A stretch of DNA of 64,000 bases from Ruania halotolerans. GTDB lineage: Bacteria > Actinomycetota > Actinomycetes > Actinomycetales > Beutenbergiaceae. Under the pieces are notes generated by a model. That model searched no databases and was not told the origin of the DNA. It saw only the letters and a program-made list of their open reading frames with translations. This document shows, in pieces, positions 42,879 to 52,015 of this stretch (position 1 is the stretch's first letter; every line of letters starts with the position of its first letter). The DNA lies in NCBI RefSeq assembly GCF_021049285.1, contig NZ_CP088017.1:3421380-3485379 (forward strand), given 5' to 3'. The translations under genes were made by a program, and so were the position numbers.

Positions 42879-43875
42879 CGGCACGGCGGAGCTGTTCCAC
42901 CGTGCATGATCCGGGGGCCTGCCCCGTCCGTGCCGCTCGCCCGGCCCAGCGGGTGAGCGTGCCATTGACTGGTGTGGGAACCCCGTGCTGCTTGCCGAGC
43001 ATGACAATCTCACCGTTGAGGAAGTCCGCTTCGATCGACCCGGTGCCGCGCCGCAGGGACTGCCAGCTGGATCCGCCGAGTCGCGAATGGCCGGGAACGT
43101 CGCCCACACGCAGTGACGGGCGCAGGGCAGCCTCCTCATCCGGCGTCGCCCAGGAGATTCCCGCGGCGGCGAGCGCCGCCTCGCCCTCCGTCCGGGCCTG
43201 CGCGGCCAGATGCGCGCTGTCGGGGTCATCGCCGGCCAACGCCTCGACGGCGTTGCCCAGGTTGGCAAGCAGTTTCGCGAACTTCCAGCGCATCACGTCC
43301 GCGCGCACCGGGGCGGCGAAACCGGCCGCTTCGAGGTCGGCAGCCACCTGACGGTCAACGTCGTCCACTCCGTCGGGCCACCGGCCCACATGCAGCACAC
43401 CGTGCACCGGAGTGCCCTCGGCCACGACCACTCCGGGTTCGAGATGGGTGGTCGGCAGCCACAGGCACATGGCGTGCACATCGGCGAACACCCGGGCAGC
43501 GTGGGGCTCGTTCGCCACACCGTTCTGTGCCAGGAACACCGGAAGCCGCTCCGCGGCCGTACCGCCGCTCGATACGGGCACATGCGCCCACGCATCGAGC
43601 GCCCCTGCAGTGTCCTGCCCCTTCACCGCGAGGATGAGTACGTCATCCTCCTGCAGGCCCCTCGGCGCCGATGGTTCCCCCAACTGCTCCGGTCGGTTCA
43701 CCACGGGAATCCGGTGCCTGCTCGTCCCGTTCGGGGTGAGTAATGTCAGACCGTCAGTGGCCAGCGCACGGCCATGCGCGCCCCGCGCCACCAGCACCAC
43801 CTCGTGACCGGTGGCATGCAATGAGGCGCCGATCGTACCTCCGACGCCGCCGGCACCGATCACGATGTATCTCAC
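42847..43875 (-). CDS. Ketopantoate reductase family protein (2-dehydropantoate 2-reductase)
   Basis: This 342-residue NADPH enzyme begins MRYIVIGAGGVGGTIGASLHATG, the PanE-type Rossmann motif. LAVKGQDTAGAL and a C-terminal domain with RADVMRWKFAKLLANLGNAVEAL (catalytic Lys) follow. It would reduce ketopantoate to pantoate in CoA synthesis, but many family members act on other 2-keto acids and no other pan gene is near. The start is GTG; GATGCT ends 6 nt before it. It is convergent with the four-span membrane gene. Confidence 0.88.
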   Translation of the reverse strand: MRYIVIGAGGVGGTIGASLHATGHEVVLVARGAHGRALATDGLTLLTPNGTSRHRIPVVNRPEQLGEPSAPRGLQEDDVLILAVKGQDTAGALDAWAHVPVSSGGTAAERLPVFLAQNGVANEPHAARVFADVHAMCLWLPTTHLEPGVVVAEGTPVHGVLHVGRWPDGVDDVDRQVAADLEAAGFAAPVRADVMRWKFAKLLANLGNAVEALAGDDPDSAHLAAQARTEGEAALAAAGISWATPDEEAALRPSLRVGDVPGHSRLGGSSWQSLRRGTGSIEADFLNGEIVMLGKQHGVPTPVNGTLTRWAGRAARTGQAPGSCTVEQLRRAATAGADAPAH

Positions 43876-43908
43876 CGTCTCAGCATCTCATTTCGTGACG
43901 CACCTGGC

Positions 43909-44211
43909 TCAACCGCCGGAGGTGTTGAGCCACAGGAAGACGATCACCACGATGATCAGTAGCAGCCACGCCCACCCGGAGGTGCTGGATGTGCCGTCAC
44001 CGCTTCCATACCGGTTCCGCCGGGACCGATACGAACTGGAGGACGAACCTCCCCAGGACCTGCTGGACCGACTCGATCGGGACGAGGAGCGCCCGAACGA
44101 GGACGATGAACCGCGTGAACGTCGCGACGAGCCGAACGACCCGCCACCGGATCGCCGCCCGAAGGATCGACCGCCGGAGCGTCGACCGAAACCACCTCTG
44201 ACCTTGCCCAT
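43909..44211 (-). CDS. Arg/Ser/Gly-rich tail-anchored membrane protein
   Basis: This 100-residue protein is unusual. Residues 1-75 consist almost only of Ser, Arg and Gly, with a few Phe and Tyr (GGFGRRSGGRSFGRRSGGGSFG, later runs of SSRSS), and are very basic and disordered. One hydrophobic helix ends the protein (WAWLLLIIVVIVFLWL, about residues 79-95) with a short outside tail. I recognise no family. ATG 44211 is chosen because TACGTT ends 7 nt before it. It may be a membrane-attached nucleic-acid or polyanion binder, which is speculation. Confidence 0.65.
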   Translation of the reverse strand: MGKVRGGFGRRSGGRSFGRRSGGGSFGSSRRSRGSSSSFGRSSSRSSRSSRSWGGSSSSSYRSRRNRYGSGDGTSSTSGWAWLLLIIVVIVFLWLNTSGG

Positions 44212-44276
44212 GGCGATGAACGTAGCCGCTGCCGAGCCGGAGCGCACTGGGCAGAACTCCCCGAGGGCCGCCGGTC

Positions 44277-44789
44277 CTAGCCGAGCGTGCGCAGCATTCG
44301 CGTATTGCCGAGCGTGTTCGGCTTCACCCGGGCCAGATCGAGGAACTCGGCGATGCCATCATCGCGCGAGAGCAACAACTCGCGATAGACCTCCGGATCC
44401 ACCACGTCCCCCTCGATCGGGGCGAACCCGTGCCGACTGAAGAAATCCACTTCGAAGGTCAGGCAGAACAGCCGGCGCAACCCGTACTCTTCGGCGCGCG
44501 CCAGCAGCGCCTCGAGGAGGGCGTGCCCGATCCCCACGCGGATCAGGTCGTGGCGCACGGCGAGTGTGCGCACCTCACCCAGGTCCTCCCACATCACGTG
44601 CAGGGCGCCGCAGCCGACCACCTCCCCCTCCAGCGTTGCCACCAGGAACTCCGGCACTGATTCGAAGTACCCCACCATGTCCTTAGCGAGGAGGATCCGT
44701 TCGTCCGCATACGGCTCAACCAGCGCCCGGATCGTCCGCACGTCCGCCGGGCGAGCGGGGCGGATCTGGAGTTCAGCGTCCGTACTCAT
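44277..44789 (-). CDS. Amino-acid N-acetyltransferase (GNAT family)
   Basis: This 170-residue GNAT protein resembles the short stand-alone ArgA-type acetyltransferases of actinobacteria, which acetylate glutamate for arginine synthesis. The core is visible in RPARPADVRTIRALVEPYADERILL, the beta-4 strand EVVGCGALHVMWEDLGEVRTLAV, the acetyl-CoA loop RVGIGHALLEALLARAEEYGL and FCLTFEVDFFSRHGFAPI. The ATG at 44789 lies 4 bp after the upstream regulator stop, with weak Shine-Dalgarno, so translation may be coupled. No arg genes are nearby. Confidence 0.85.
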   Translation of the reverse strand: MSTDAELQIRPARPADVRTIRALVEPYADERILLAKDMVGYFESVPEFLVATLEGEVVGCGALHVMWEDLGEVRTLAVRHDLIRVGIGHALLEALLARAEEYGLRRLFCLTFEVDFFSRHGFAPIEGDVVDPEVYRELLLSRDDGIAEFLDLARVKPNTLGNTRMLRTLG

Positions 44790-44793
44790 GGGA

Positions 44794-45759
44794 TCACCCT
44801 GCCACGGGCGCATGGCGCAGCCGCTCCAGCACCGTGCGCGCCGTGGTCTCATCGATGATCAGATCGGTGGCCACCCGGGCCCGCAAAGCGCCGAGCAGGG
44901 CCGGCACTTTCGCCTCTCCCACGGCCACGCAGACCCGCCGCCGCAGGGTACGCAGCTCCCGCGGTGAGGGTCCGGTGGCACGAGCGTTGATGGCGATGTC
45001 CCGATACGTCCCGTCCTCGCGAAGGAAGACCGTGCACACATCGCCCACCACGCGATCGGCCGTCAGTTGGGTGATCTCGGAATCATCGAGGTACCCGGCG
45101 TTGTAGACATGGCTGGGAACGTCTGCGGCCAGCGCGCCCACCCCGAACAGGGCGATATCAACACGGCGCTGGATGTCCAGCACCCGGCGAACACTGCGCT
45201 CGCGCCACATCGCAGCCTTCGTCTCGGCAAAGTCGAAGAATGCCGGCACCGGGAACAGGTGCGGGGTGGAATCGAAAGCCCCGGCAATCGTCGCGATCAG
45301 GTCGCCTGCGTAGGTGACTCCCCCGGCGAAGGTGTTGGCGGCGCCGTTGAGCTGCACCACGGTGCTACCACGCACGGGGTTCGGCGCCAGATGACCAGCG
45401 ATCGCCGTCACGGTAGTCCCCCACGCCACACCCACGACCATGTCGGCACTGACCCACTCGCCCATCAGCCGCGCGGCCACCATGGCCACCTGCTCGAGCC
45501 GATGCACCTCCGTGGCCCGTTCGCGCACCGGCACCACATGCGCCTTGATCCCGAACGTGGCCGAGAGCCGATGGCCGAGGTCTGCACCCGATCCGCTGGG
45601 CTGACGCAGGGAGATCCGCACGATCCCCTCCTCGCGCGCGGACTTGATCAATCGCGAGACGGTGGACCGCGAGACCCCGAGCGTCTTGGCGATGACCTCC
45701 ATCGTCTGGTCCTGCAGGTAATACATCAGCGCCGCACGATAGGCGTCGTCCTCACGCAC
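44794..45759 (-). CDS. SorC/DeoR-type sugar-binding transcriptional regulator
   Basis: This 321-residue regulator has an N-terminal helix-turn-helix (YLQDQTMEVIAKTLGVSRSTVSRLIKSAREEGIV, about residues 12-45) and a C-terminal SorC sugar-binding domain from about residue 55, with VVGVAWGTTVTAIAGHL and VVQLNGAANTFAGGVTYAGDL. Ligands of the family are usually phosphorylated sugars or polyols. GTG 45759 fits a short N-terminus. It is divergent from glpF-glpK, so it probably controls glycerol uptake, and perfect palindromes lie in the spacer. Confidence 0.88.
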   Translation of the reverse strand: MREDDAYRAALMYYLQDQTMEVIAKTLGVSRSTVSRLIKSAREEGIVRISLRQPSGSGADLGHRLSATFGIKAHVVPVRERATEVHRLEQVAMVAARLMGEWVSADMVVGVAWGTTVTAIAGHLAPNPVRGSTVVQLNGAANTFAGGVTYAGDLIATIAGAFDSTPHLFPVPAFFDFAETKAAMWRERSVRRVLDIQRRVDIALFGVGALAADVPSHVYNAGYLDDSEITQLTADRVVGDVCTVFLREDGTYRDIAINARATGPSPRELRTLRRRVCVAVGEAKVPALLGALRARVATDLIIDETTARTVLERLRHAPVAG

Positions 45760-45784
45760 TCTCTCACCCTTCCCCGGCCTCGCC

Positions 45785-45833
45785 TGCACATATGTGCACG
45801 ATGCTTGCGCACTCTTGCGGTGAGAGCAAGCAT
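45785..45833. promoter_or_regulatory. Candidate operators of the SorC-type regulator
   Basis: A 14-bp perfect palindrome, TGCACATATGTGCA, lies at 45785-45798, 26 bp upstream of the regulator GTG. A second dyad follows: ATGCTTGC (45801-45808) pairs with GCAAGCAT (45826-45833) across 17 bp. Both sit at the regulator end of the 269-bp spacer, so binding there would block the regulator promoter and could act on glpF at a distance. The rest of the spacer (45834-46028) shows no gene. Confidence 0.6.
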
Positions 45834-46028
45834 GAGCCGCGAGGGTGCCCCCGGTAGCGACGCGGCATCTTCCACGACTCAACGGAGAGGCAGACGCGTG
45901 CAGGGAGACCAAGGGGCTCACACCCGCTCTGCGGCCAGCGCGAGACAGCCCCTCTCCAGCCGTGCAGTCGGCGCGGACGCCGGGTCCGCACCGCAGAACA
46001 CTTCCCCTGACGAAAGTGAGAACCGATC

Positions 46029-46769
46029 GTGAACTTCTCCGCGATCTTCGTGCCCGAGCTGTTCGGGACGATGATGCTGACGCTGCTCGGTTGCGGTGTC
46101 GTCGCCAACGCCGCACTCCCGGGCACCAAGGGCAATGGTGGCGGCTTCCTGATGGTGAACTTCGGCTGGGGCCTCGGCGTCTTCGCCGGTGTGTTCGTAG
46201 CACTCTCCAGCGGTGCACACATCAACCCGGCCGTGACCATCGGGCTGCTCGCCAACGGGGCCGAGGAACTCGGCCCCGACATCCCCGCGACAGCCGGCAA
46301 TGCCCTGATCTACATCCTGGCGCAGGTGGCCGGAGCCTTCCTCGGAGCAGTGGTGTGCTGGTTGGCATACAAGCAGCACTTCGACGCCGACTCCGACGGG
46401 CCCACCAAACTAGGGGTGTTCTCCACGGGCCCGGCGATCCGGTCCTACGGCTGGAACGTCGTGACCGAGGTGATCGGCACGTTCGTGCTGGTGTTCGTGG
46501 TGATCTCGTTCGGCTTCGCCGGCGAGCAGGCAAGCGCGATCGGTTCGCCGCTCGCTGTGGCTCTGCTGGTGGTCGGCATCGGCGCCAGCCTCGGTGGCCC
46601 CACCGGCTACGCCATCAACCCGGCCCGTGACCTCGGTCCGCGCATCGCGCACGCGCTGCTGCCGATCAAGGGCAAGGGCACCAGCGACTGGAGCTACTCC
46701 TGGGTTCCGATCGTGGGCCCGCTCATCGGCGGAATCATCGGCGGCCTGAGCGCTGCCGCGATCTTCTGA
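46029..46769 (+). CDS. glpF: Glycerol uptake facilitator (aquaglyceroporin)
   Basis: This 246-residue MIP-family channel has six transmembrane helices and two half-helices. The two NPA motifs are SSGAHINPAVTIG (near residue 66) and GYAINPARDLGPR (near residue 200). The Asp after the second NPA (NPARD) is the aquaglyceroporin signature, as opposed to a strict water channel. It lets glycerol diffuse in. glpK, 71 bp downstream, traps it as glycerol 3-phosphate. The start is GTG with a weak ribosome-binding site. Confidence 0.93.
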   Translation: MNFSAIFVPELFGTMMLTLLGCGVVANAALPGTKGNGGGFLMVNFGWGLGVFAGVFVALSSGAHINPAVTIGLLANGAEELGPDIPATAGNALIYILAQVAGAFLGAVVCWLAYKQHFDADSDGPTKLGVFSTGPAIRSYGWNVVTEVIGTFVLVFVVISFGFAGEQASAIGSPLAVALLVVGIGASLGGPTGYAINPARDLGPRIAHALLPIKGKGTSDWSYSWVPIVGPLIGGIIGGLSAAAIF

Positions 46770-46840
46770 TCGACCCCGCTTAGCACTGACACATACCGTC
46801 CGCCCTCCTGCGGACACCAACACGAGCAGAAGGAGCACTC

Positions 46841-48355
46841 ATGGCGCAGTACGTCCTCGCAATCGACCAAGGCACCACCAGCACCCGGGCGATCGTCTTC
46901 GACCATGCCGGCGAGATCGTCGAGAGCGGCCAGCTCGAGCACGAACAGATCCTCCCGAAGGCGGGATGGGTCGAACACGATCCGATGGAGATCTGGCGCA
47001 ACGCTCGTGAGGTGGTGGGGCTCGCCCTGACCCGCGCGAACATCACCTCCACCGATCTCGCCGCCGTCGGTATCACGAACCAGCGTGAGACCACCGTGGT
47101 GTGGGACAAGAACACCGGCGAGCCGGTGTACAACGCGATTGTCTGGCAGGACACCCGCACCCAGAAGATCGCCGACGAACTCGCCGGTGACGAAGGCCCC
47201 GAGAAGTACAAGGCGAAGGTGGGGCTCCCGCTGGCCACCTACTTCTCCGGACCGAAGATCAAGTGGATCCTTGACAACGTCGAGGGCGCTCGCGCGAAGG
47301 CCGAGGCAGGCGACCTGATCTTCGGCAACACCGATTCCTGGCTGATCTGGAACATGACCGGCGGCACCGACGGTGGGGTGCACGTCACCGACGTCACCAA
47401 CGCCTCGCGCACCATGCTGATGAACCTCGATTCGCTCAGCTGGAACGAGGACATCGCCGCCGATATGGGTATCCCGGTCTCGATGCTTCCTGAGATCAGG
47501 TCTTCCTCCGAGGTATACGGCAAGGGACGCCCGAAGGGAATGATCCCGGACATTCCCATCGCCGGAATCCTGGGCGACCAGCAGGCGGCCACCTTCGGCC
47601 AGGCCTGTTTCGAGGTGGGGATGGCCAAGAACACCTACGGCACCGGCAACTTCATGCTGATCAACACCGGTGAGGAGATCATTCCCTCGGAGAACGGTCT
47701 GCTCACCACCGTTGCGTACAAGATTGGGGACAACAAGCCGATCTACGCGCTCGAAGGTTCGATCGCCGTGACCGGATCGCTCATCCAGTGGCTGCGGGAC
47801 AACCTTGGTCTGATCTCTTCCGCACCCGAGGTGGAGGATCTCGCCAAGACCGTCGAGGACAACGGCGGCGCATACTTCGTGCCGGCGTTCTCGGGCCTGT
47901 TCGCCCCGTACTGGCGCGGTGAGGCCCGTGGGGTGCTCGCGGGACTGACCCGGTTCGTGAACAAGGGCCACATCGCCCGGGCCGCACTGGAGGCCACCGC
48001 CTTCCAGACCCGTGAGGTGCTGGACGCGATGAACGCCGACTCCGGTGTGGATCTGACCGAGCTCAAAGTGGACGGCGGCATGATCGCCAACGAGCTGCTC
48101 ATGCAGTTCCAGGCCGACATCCTGGGCGTGCCGGTGGTACGGCCGAAGGTGGCCGAGACCACGGCACTGGGCGCCGCCTACGCGGCGGGCATCGCCGTCG
48201 GCTACTGGTCCGGTGAGCAGGATGTGATCGACAACTGGGCCGAGGACAAGCGCTGGGAGCCTGCGATGGACGCGGACGAGCGTGAGCGCACCTATCGGCT
48301 CTGGAAGAAGGCGGTCACCAAGTCCTTCGACTGGGTGGATGCCGACACCGAGTGA
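46841..48355 (+). CDS. glpK: Glycerol kinase
   Basis: This 504-residue FGGY-family kinase phosphorylates glycerol with ATP. The N-terminal motif is [16 protein letters not shown]. The family signatures are [15 protein letters not shown] (near residue 267) and the second FGGY region [42 protein letters not shown] good ribosome-binding site (AAGGAG) precedes the ATG. No glpD is seen next to it. A strong hairpin terminator lies 38 bp after the stop, so glpF-glpK is a two-gene operon. Confidence 0.97.
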   Translation: MAQYVLAIDQGTTSTRAIVFDHAGEIVESGQLEHEQILPKAGWVEHDPMEIWRNAREVVGLALTRANITSTDLAAVGITNQRETTVVWDKNTGEPVYNAIVWQDTRTQKIADELAGDEGPEKYKAKVGLPLATYFSGPKIKWILDNVEGARAKAEAGDLIFGNTDSWLIWNMTGGTDGGVHVTDVTNASRTMLMNLDSLSWNEDIAADMGIPVSMLPEIRSSSEVYGKGRPKGMIPDIPIAGILGDQQAATFGQACFEVGMAKNTYGTGNFMLINTGEEIIPSENGLLTTVAYKIGDNKPIYALEGSIAVTGSLIQWLRDNLGLISSAPEVEDLAKTVEDNGGAYFVPAFSGLFAPYWRGEARGVLAGLTRFVNKGHIARAALEATAFQTREVLDAMNADSGVDLTELKVDGGMIANELLMQFQADILGVPVVRPKVAETTALGAAYAAGIAVGYWSGEQDVIDNWAEDKRWEPAMDADERERTYRLWKKAVTKSFDWVDADTE

Positions 48356-48393
48356 GCACCGCGGCCCGGCCGGCCGGCTCGCCGCACTGATCG

Positions 48394-48426
48394 GACGGCG
48401 GTCCACCCAATGGGTGGGCCGCCGTC
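48394..48426 (+). terminator. Terminator of the glpF-glpK operon
   Basis: GACGGCGG (48394-48401) pairs with CCGCCGTC (48419-48426), and CCACCC (48403-48408) pairs with GGGTGG (48412-48417) inside it. One T-G mismatch separates the two stems and the loop is 3 nt. There is no long T run. Confidence 0.75.
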
Positions 48427-48537
48427 GTCATCATCGTGGTCGCACTCCCCCGTCGTGCTCCGCGTGCACGTTCGCTCGAGGAACCGGTTTCTTCTACGAT
48501 GGGCAACGGACGCGATCATGACACCCGGGGAGGCACC

Positions 48538-49578
48538 GTGAGCAGCCGCGTGCCCACCATCGCCGAGGTCGCTCGCGAGGCGGGCGTATCCCGGGCCACC
48601 GTCTCCCGGGTGATGAACGGCCGATCCACCGTTGATCCCGACCTCGCATCGCGGGTGCGCGAGGTGGCCGCCGGCCTGAACTACTCCCCGAGCCGGGTGG
48701 CCCGCGGCCTCTCCCTCGGTCGTACCCAGACGGTGGGTCTGCTTGTGCCGGACCTGGGCAACCCCATGTTCCAGCAGGTGCTCCGCGGGGCCAATCAGGC
48801 CGCCACCCGCGCCGGCTACCGAATCCTCGTGGCGGATAGCATCGAGGAACCGCATCGGGAGGCCGAACTCGCCATCGAGGCGCGACGACGATGTGATGCA
48901 TTAATCCTGTGCTCACCGCGGATGCCCGAGGACGAGCTTGCCCAGGTCCTCGCGTCCACGCACCCCGTGGTCCTGGTCAACCGCGAGCCCCAGGGCACCG
49001 GCGCCCCGGCTCTCTCGGTCGACTATGCCGCCGGGATCAGGGACCTGGCCGAGCACCTGATCGGCCTGGGGCACGAACGTCTCCTCTACCTGGCCGGGCC
49101 GGCGAGCAGCGCCTCGAACGCTGCCCGCGTGCGGAGTCTCGACGCCGTCGCGGCGCAGTACCCGCACGTGTGCCTCACCCGTGCAGACTGTGGCTCGATG
49201 ATCGACGATGGCTACCGCGCCCTCGATGTAGTGCTCGGATCAGGAACGACGGCGGTCCTCGCCTTCAACGACCTCGTGGCATTCGGGCTGCTCGGCAAGC
49301 TCAATGAGGCAGGAGTACGGGTGCCGGAGGATCTCTCCGTCGCCGGATTCGATGACATCGCCTTCGCCAAGTACGCCACACCATCGCTGACCACGATGTC
49401 CGTCCCGCAGATGGACCTCGGACGGCATGCGTGGGAACGCCTGCATCAATTGCTCGAGGGGGAGCCGGAGAGTCCGTCGCTGCACCTGCGGCCGCGCCTG
49501 GTGGCTCGATCCAGCACCGGCCCCGCCGCTCGCCGACCTGGCGGGCTCACCACCGACGGAGACCGAACCCCTCGATGA
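48538..49578 (+). CDS. LacI-family transcriptional regulator
   Basis: This 346-residue repressor has a LacI helix-turn-helix at the N-terminus (PTIAEVAREAGVSRATVSRVMNGRSTVDPDLASRV) and a hinge (SRVARGLSLGRTQTVGLLVPDL). A periplasmic-binding-like sugar domain follows, with VAGFDDIAFAKYATPSLTTMSVP near the end. GTG 48538 is chosen because GGGGAGG lies just upstream. Its stop overlaps the AEC transporter start by 4 bp, so the transporter is its likely target. The ligand is unknown. Confidence 0.9.
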   Translation: MSSRVPTIAEVAREAGVSRATVSRVMNGRSTVDPDLASRVREVAAGLNYSPSRVARGLSLGRTQTVGLLVPDLGNPMFQQVLRGANQAATRAGYRILVADSIEEPHREAELAIEARRRCDALILCSPRMPEDELAQVLASTHPVVLVNREPQGTGAPALSVDYAAGIRDLAEHLIGLGHERLLYLAGPASSASNAARVRSLDAVAAQYPHVCLTRADCGSMIDDGYRALDVVLGSGTTAVLAFNDLVAFGLLGKLNEAGVRVPEDLSVAGFDDIAFAKYATPSLTTMSVPQMDLGRHAWERLHQLLEGEPESPSLHLRPRLVARSSTGPAARRPGGLTTDGDRTPR

Positions 49579-50519
49579 CTGCCGTCCTGACCGCGCTGGG
49601 CACTATGGCGGTGATCGCGTTCGCCGGCTGGGTGCTGGCCACGTTTCGTGTGCTGGGCCCAGGTGCGCAGCAGGTGCTGGCCCGCCTCGTGTTCGCCCTG
49701 GCCACGCCGTCGCTGCTGATCACCACGATCGGCGAGGCGAACTTGTCGCTGCTCCTCACTCGGACCGCCGCGACCACCGTCATCAGCACCTTGGTCGTCG
49801 CCACCACGGCAGCCGCGATCTTCGGCGGACTCCTGCGGCGTGGACGGGGACAGGCCACAGTGGCGACCCTGGCAGCGAGCTACGTCAATGCCGGCAACAT
49901 CGGCATCCCCGTGGCCATCTACGTGCTCACAGACGCACTCGCGGTGGTGCCGACGATGCTGATGCAGCTGCTGGTGCTCGCCCCCACGGCCTACGCGGTG
50001 CTGGACACCGCGGGCGCCGGACGGCGCGAGCTGGTGCTCCGGCCATTGCGCAGCCCGCTCACCATCGGGGCGCTGATCGGTCTTGCGCTGGCCATCGTGC
50101 CCTGGACGCCGCCAGACGCCGTGCTGCAACCCCTACGGCTGGTGGGCAGTACCGCCGCGCCGCTGGCACTGCTCACCCTGGGGATGTCTTTTGCTCCCCT
50201 GCGCCGCAGCGATGCCCCCTCGACAGCATCGGCGTCGAAGCCGGCGCCCCCGCCAGGGCACTGGCTGGATGTGGCCATCGTGGCCACATTGCGGGGGGCG
50301 GTTCATCCAGCGCTCACCTTTGCGGTGGCTCACGCCCTCGGCGTGGCCGAGGAGGACATGCTGGCGGTCGTGCTGATGGCTGCACTCCCGACGGCGCAGA
50401 ACGTGCTGGTCTATGCGCTGCAGTTCGACCGCGGCCTGAGGATCGCGAGGGACTCACAGGTGATCACCACGGCGGTGTCGATCCCGTTGCTGGTGGGTGT
50501 GGTCGCACTGCTGCACTAA
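49575..50519 (+). CDS. AEC family transporter (auxin efflux carrier type)
   Basis: This 314-residue membrane protein has about ten transmembrane helices in two groups of five. RLVFALATPSLLITTIGEANL near residue 30, ASYVNAGNIGIPVAIYVL near residue 100 and MAALPTAQNVLVYALQFDRG near residue 275 match the AEC family. Bacterial members move organic acids such as malate. The N-terminal in-frame extension within lacI is not used because the ATG overlaps the lacI stop (ATGA). It ends 4 bp from the convergent xylB stop. Confidence 0.87.
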   Translation: MTAVLTALGTMAVIAFAGWVLATFRVLGPGAQQVLARLVFALATPSLLITTIGEANLSLLLTRTAATTVISTLVVATTAAAIFGGLLRRGRGQATVATLAASYVNAGNIGIPVAIYVLTDALAVVPTMLMQLLVLAPTAYAVLDTAGAGRRELVLRPLRSPLTIGALIGLALAIVPWTPPDAVLQPLRLVGSTAAPLALLTLGMSFAPLRRSDAPSTASASKPAPPPGHWLDVAIVATLRGAVHPALTFAVAHALGVAEEDMLAVVLMAALPTAQNVLVYALQFDRGLRIARDSQVITTAVSIPLLVGVVALLH

Positions 50520-50523
50520 CCGC

Positions 50524-52005
50524 CTAGGCTCCGAACGTCATCTCCCGGGCCTGCGCATAGCGCTCGGTCAAAGACTGCGCGGCAGCCCCATCGAACGGGT
50601 ACTCCTTCGCGCCCGAGAGCGGCCACTCGGGCGCCTGAGCCGCCCCGGAGAGCGCCCATGCCGCCTGGCGGGCGGCGCCATCGGCCACGTACTCGCCCGG
50701 TTCCGGCACGGTCACGGGCACACCAAGCACGGCCGGTGCGATCTGCCGCACTGCCTCAGACTGCGCGGCACCGCCGATGAGGAAGACCCGCCGCACCGGT
50801 ACACCCTGGGCGCGCAACGCCGTCATGCCATCAGCGAGTGAGCACAGCACCCCTTCGACGGCGGCCCTCGCCAGGTGCGCGGGCGTCGTGTTGCCCAGAC
50901 GCACACCATGCAGCGCGCCCGAGGCGTCCGGTTTGTTCGGGGTGCGCTCACCCTCCAGGTAGGGCACCAGGGTGAGTCCGTCCGCGCCGGCGGGTGCGGA
51001 GAGCGCCAGCGCGGAGAACTCCTCATGACCCACACCGAGGAGACGCCCCATCGCATCGAACACACGACTGCCGTTGAGCGTGCAGGCCAGCGGCAGGTAC
51101 CGTCCGGTGGCGTCGGCGAATCCGGCGACCAGCCCCTCGGGGTCGGCCACCGGAGTGTCGCAGACGGCGCTGACCACTCCCGAGGTGCCGATCGAGACGG
51201 CCACATCGCCGGGAACCATACCGAGGCCGAGCGCGGCCGCGGCGTTGTCGCCGGCACCGGCACCGAGGACGGATCCCTGCCTCTCGCGCGCCACTGCGCC
51301 GGGCGCCACCACCGTGGGCACGCCGATACGGCGGCCGAACGCGCGCTCGAGCAGATCGAATCGGTACTCGCCGCTGGCAGCGTCGAAGTAGCCGGTACCG
51401 GAGGCGTCCGAGCGGTCAGTGGTGAGCCGCTCGAGGCTGTTCCCGCCCGCACGGCTCCCGGGGCCGTCTCCGGCCAGGCGCCAGGTGAGCCAATCATGCG
51501 GTAGGGCCACTGCGGCCACCCGCTCGGCGTGCTCTGGCTCATTCTCGGCAAGCCAGCGCAGCTTGGTGGCGGTGATCGAGGCCACCGGAACTACGCCGAC
51601 CTGTTCGGCCCAGGCACGCGCTCCGGCATCAGAGTCACCCTCGCCCAGCTCGGCGATCAGATCCGTGGCGGCCTGCGCACTGCGGGTGTCGTTCCACAAC
51701 AGCGCCGGGCGCACCACATGTCCGTCGGCGTCCAGCGCCACCATGCCGTGCTGTTGCCCACCCACTGCCACGGCCGCAACATCGTCCAGTCCCCCGGCGG
51801 CAGAGACCGCCACCTGCAGGGCGTCCCACCACGCCTCGGGGTCCACCTCAGTGCCTTCCGGGTGGGGCGCGGAGCCGAAGCGTTGTAGCGCCCCGGTCTC
51901 CGCATCGCGGATGACCACCTTGCAGGATTGGGTGGACGAGTCCACCCCTGCGACCAGCGTCCCCGTGTGGGGGTGTTCGGATAGGTGCGATGTCGGCGTC
52001 GTCAT
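50524..52005 (-). CDS. xylB: Xylulokinase
   Basis: This 493-residue FGGY kinase phosphorylates D-xylulose for the pentose phosphate pathway. The N-terminal motif is [36 protein letters not shown] and [16 protein letters not shown], with the catalytic region, follow, and then [12 protein letters not shown]. The ATP-site segment is [12 protein letters not shown] and [21 protein letters not shown] lies near the C-terminus. It follows xylA by 10 bp on the same strand with no clear ribosome-binding site of its own, so the genes are co-transcribed and perhaps coupled. Confidence 0.95.
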   Translation of the reverse strand: MTTPTSHLSEHPHTGTLVAGVDSSTQSCKVVIRDAETGALQRFGSAPHPEGTEVDPEAWWDALQVAVSAAGGLDDVAAVAVGGQQHGMVALDADGHVVRPALLWNDTRSAQAATDLIAELGEGDSDAGARAWAEQVGVVPVASITATKLRWLAENEPEHAERVAAVALPHDWLTWRLAGDGPGSRAGGNSLERLTTDRSDASGTGYFDAASGEYRFDLLERAFGRRIGVPTVVAPGAVARERQGSVLGAGAGDNAAAALGLGMVPGDVAVSIGTSGVVSAVCDTPVADPEGLVAGFADATGRYLPLACTLNGSRVFDAMGRLLGVGHEEFSALALSAPAGADGLTLVPYLEGERTPNKPDASGALHGVRLGNTTPAHLARAAVEGVLCSLADGMTALRAQGVPVRRVFLIGGAAQSEAVRQIAPAVLGVPVTVPEPGEYVADGAARQAAWALSGAAQAPEWPLSGAKEYPFDGAAAQSLTERYAQAREMTFGA

Positions 52006-52015
52006 CTGGCTAGTT

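Noticed and set aside
46694-48406. A 570-codon minus-strand open frame opposite glpK
   Set aside because: It is the shadow of glycerol kinase, whose motifs, start and terminator all fit the plus strand.
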